A stretch of 20,181 bases of DNA from a virus. Positions 19,563 to 20,181 of the stretch are shown here, one piece after another. The stretch lies in IMG/VR virus record IMGVR_UViG_3300044911_002268, positions 1-20,181 of that record; one strand, given 5' to 3'. Within the stretch, counting starts at the first letter, position 1; every line of letters starts with the position of its first letter. Under the pieces are notes generated by a model. It searched no databases. It was given only the letters and a program-made list of their open reading frames with translations, and was not told where the DNA came from. The translations under genes and the position numbers were made by a program.

Positions 19563-20050
19563 TAGTCCCAAAGATTTTCGTAATATTTTCCAAACAAGCG
19601 GAAGCCATTTTTCTTTCGCTCCCAATATGCCTTGGCTTTGACTTCATCATATATGCCTTTGTCAGTCGTGACCATTTCTTTCCAGTCTTGACCTTCAACG
19701 TCTACCCATTTATATTTGGGCTTCTTAATCCAGAAATTTGGATCGCGGTCTTTTGCATGCTCGCCAAAAGTCCAAATCATTTCTTTCAGGATCCAGTCCC
19801 AACGCTTGAAGTGGAATTCATCTACATCCCAATCGTTTTCTTTTGGCTTTGCGGCAGTTGAACGAAGATGCTCAGGAACGTCTTCATCGTCAGTGCATGG
19901 GGCGCCATGTTGAGTTTTCTTCAATTGCTTGAGCATTGGAAGAATTATATCAGCAAGGGTGTGATCCATTGACCACGTGTCCCATGGGTCAATGCGAATA
20001 GATTTCTTTTGTTCGCCCTTCTTTGGATAATTACCAATTGAGATTTTCAT
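19562..20050 (-). CDS. Conserved T4-like phage protein of unknown function (162 aa)
   Basis: It begins MKISIGNYPKKGEQKKSIRI, then DPWDTWSMDHTLADIILPML and QHGAPCTDDEDVPEHLR; the second half is Trp-rich and acidic (FHFKRWDWILKEMIWTF, HAKDRDPNFW, YWERKKNGFRLFGKYYENL). From memory, the IDPWDTWSMDHTLAxIxxPMLKQLK...DDEDVP...HFKRWDWxxxEMI pattern is widely conserved in T4-like myoviruses as a protein of unknown function. No signal peptide or membrane segment is present. It overlaps the upstream partial gene by ATGA and the downstream micropeptide gene by TAATG. Confidence 0.87.
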   Translation of the reverse strand: MKISIGNYPKKGEQKKSIRIDPWDTWSMDHTLADIILPMLKQLKKTQHGAPCTDDEDVPEHLRSTAAKPKENDWDVDEFHFKRWDWILKEMIWTFGEHAKDRDPNFWIKKPKYKWVDVEGQDWKEMVTTDKGIYDEVKAKAYWERKKNGFRLFGKYYENLWD

Positions 20051-20181
20051 TTGTTTTCGTTTTCTGGCGTTGCCGCTACATCAAAGTCAAATGAACGTCG
20101 TTCAGGAGTTTCATAGTACCCCTGACTCCATAACTTTTGCGCCCTTGCTCTGGCGTCAGTAAAGTCATTGAACACACCATC
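20047..20181 (-). CDS. C-terminal part of a small phage protein, 5' end outside window
   Basis: An open minus-strand frame enters from the right edge and ends at TGA 20047-20049, giving 44 residues: DGVFNDFTDARARAQKLWSQ, then GYYETPERRSFDFDVAATPE and NENK. The stop overlaps the start of the 162-aa gene as ATGA, which supports the frame. The V-F-x-D-F-T-x-A-R-A-x-A-x-x-L-W-x-x-G-Y-Y-E-x-P segment recalls small conserved T4-like proteins, but no function is known and the start is not visible. Confidence 0.7.
   Translation of the reverse strand, partial: DGVFNDFTDARARAQKLWSQGYYETPERRSFDFDVAATPENENK

Noticed and set aside
1-20181. Search for tRNA genes, CRISPR arrays, IS elements, integrase or att sites
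   Set aside because: No cloverleaf, regularly spaced repeats, transposase motifs or recombinase signatures were seen; coding density leaves almost no room for them.

Overview
The window looks like part of the genome of a tailed, T4-like myovirus of the environmental (marine or freshwater) kind. The evidence is a T4 gp61-type primase (341 aa, zinc ribbon plus Toprim), an NrdA class Ia ribonucleotide reductase, flavin-dependent ThyX, T4-type late promoters (TATAAATA or AATAAATA), and several virion or accessory families typical of marine T4-like phages. The DNA is moderately AT-rich. The host cannot be named from this sequence. Genes are packed very tightly: most junctions are ATGA, TAATG or TGATG overlaps, which implies translational coupling. 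No tRNA, IS element, CRISPR array, integrase or attachment site was seen, and no stretch over 300 bases lacks a gene.

Layout, right to left along the mostly minus-strand transcription. (a) 18907-20181: four coupled minus-strand genes, including a partial one at the window edge and a 37-aa membrane peptide. They run toward the only plus-strand gene (17569-18921, 450 aa, unknown). (b) 17517-17568: a perfect 20-bp palindrome that contains a T4-type late promoter on each strand. It should fire both the plus-strand gene and the minus-strand pair 15801-17516 (predicted two-domain nucleotidyltransferase) and 14497-15801 (virion protein). (c) A late promoter at 14482 precedes a mosaic 718-aa basic protein, a small DUF5754-like protein, a Dps/ferritin-like protein, a 956-aa repeat protein and a 117-aa protein. 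(d) A late promoter-like box at 8300 precedes an Ig-like-domain virion protein, a small virion-like protein, two conserved small proteins, a secreted staphylococcal-type nuclease and an Rz/Rz1-type spanin pair. (e) A late promoter-like box at 5625 precedes small membrane proteins and lipoproteins: an EF-hand/dockerin-like membrane protein, a lipoprotein, two 2-TM proteins (holin candidates) and a coiled-coil tail-anchored protein. (f) A sigma70-like TATAAT box at 3762 precedes the replication and nucleotide-synthesis block: primase, two small unknowns, thyX, an AbrB-like small protein and nrdA, which runs off the left edge.

The units thus separate into an early/middle-type DNA metabolism operon and several late operons for virion, lysis and accessory functions. 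The points most worth a second look are: a 10-bp inverted repeat that would hide the primase ribosome binding site only in read-through (late) transcripts; the bidirectional palindromic late promoter; a phage Dps with all ferroxidase ligands; and a fusion of a degenerate ligase-like domain with a HxGH nucleotidyltransferase.
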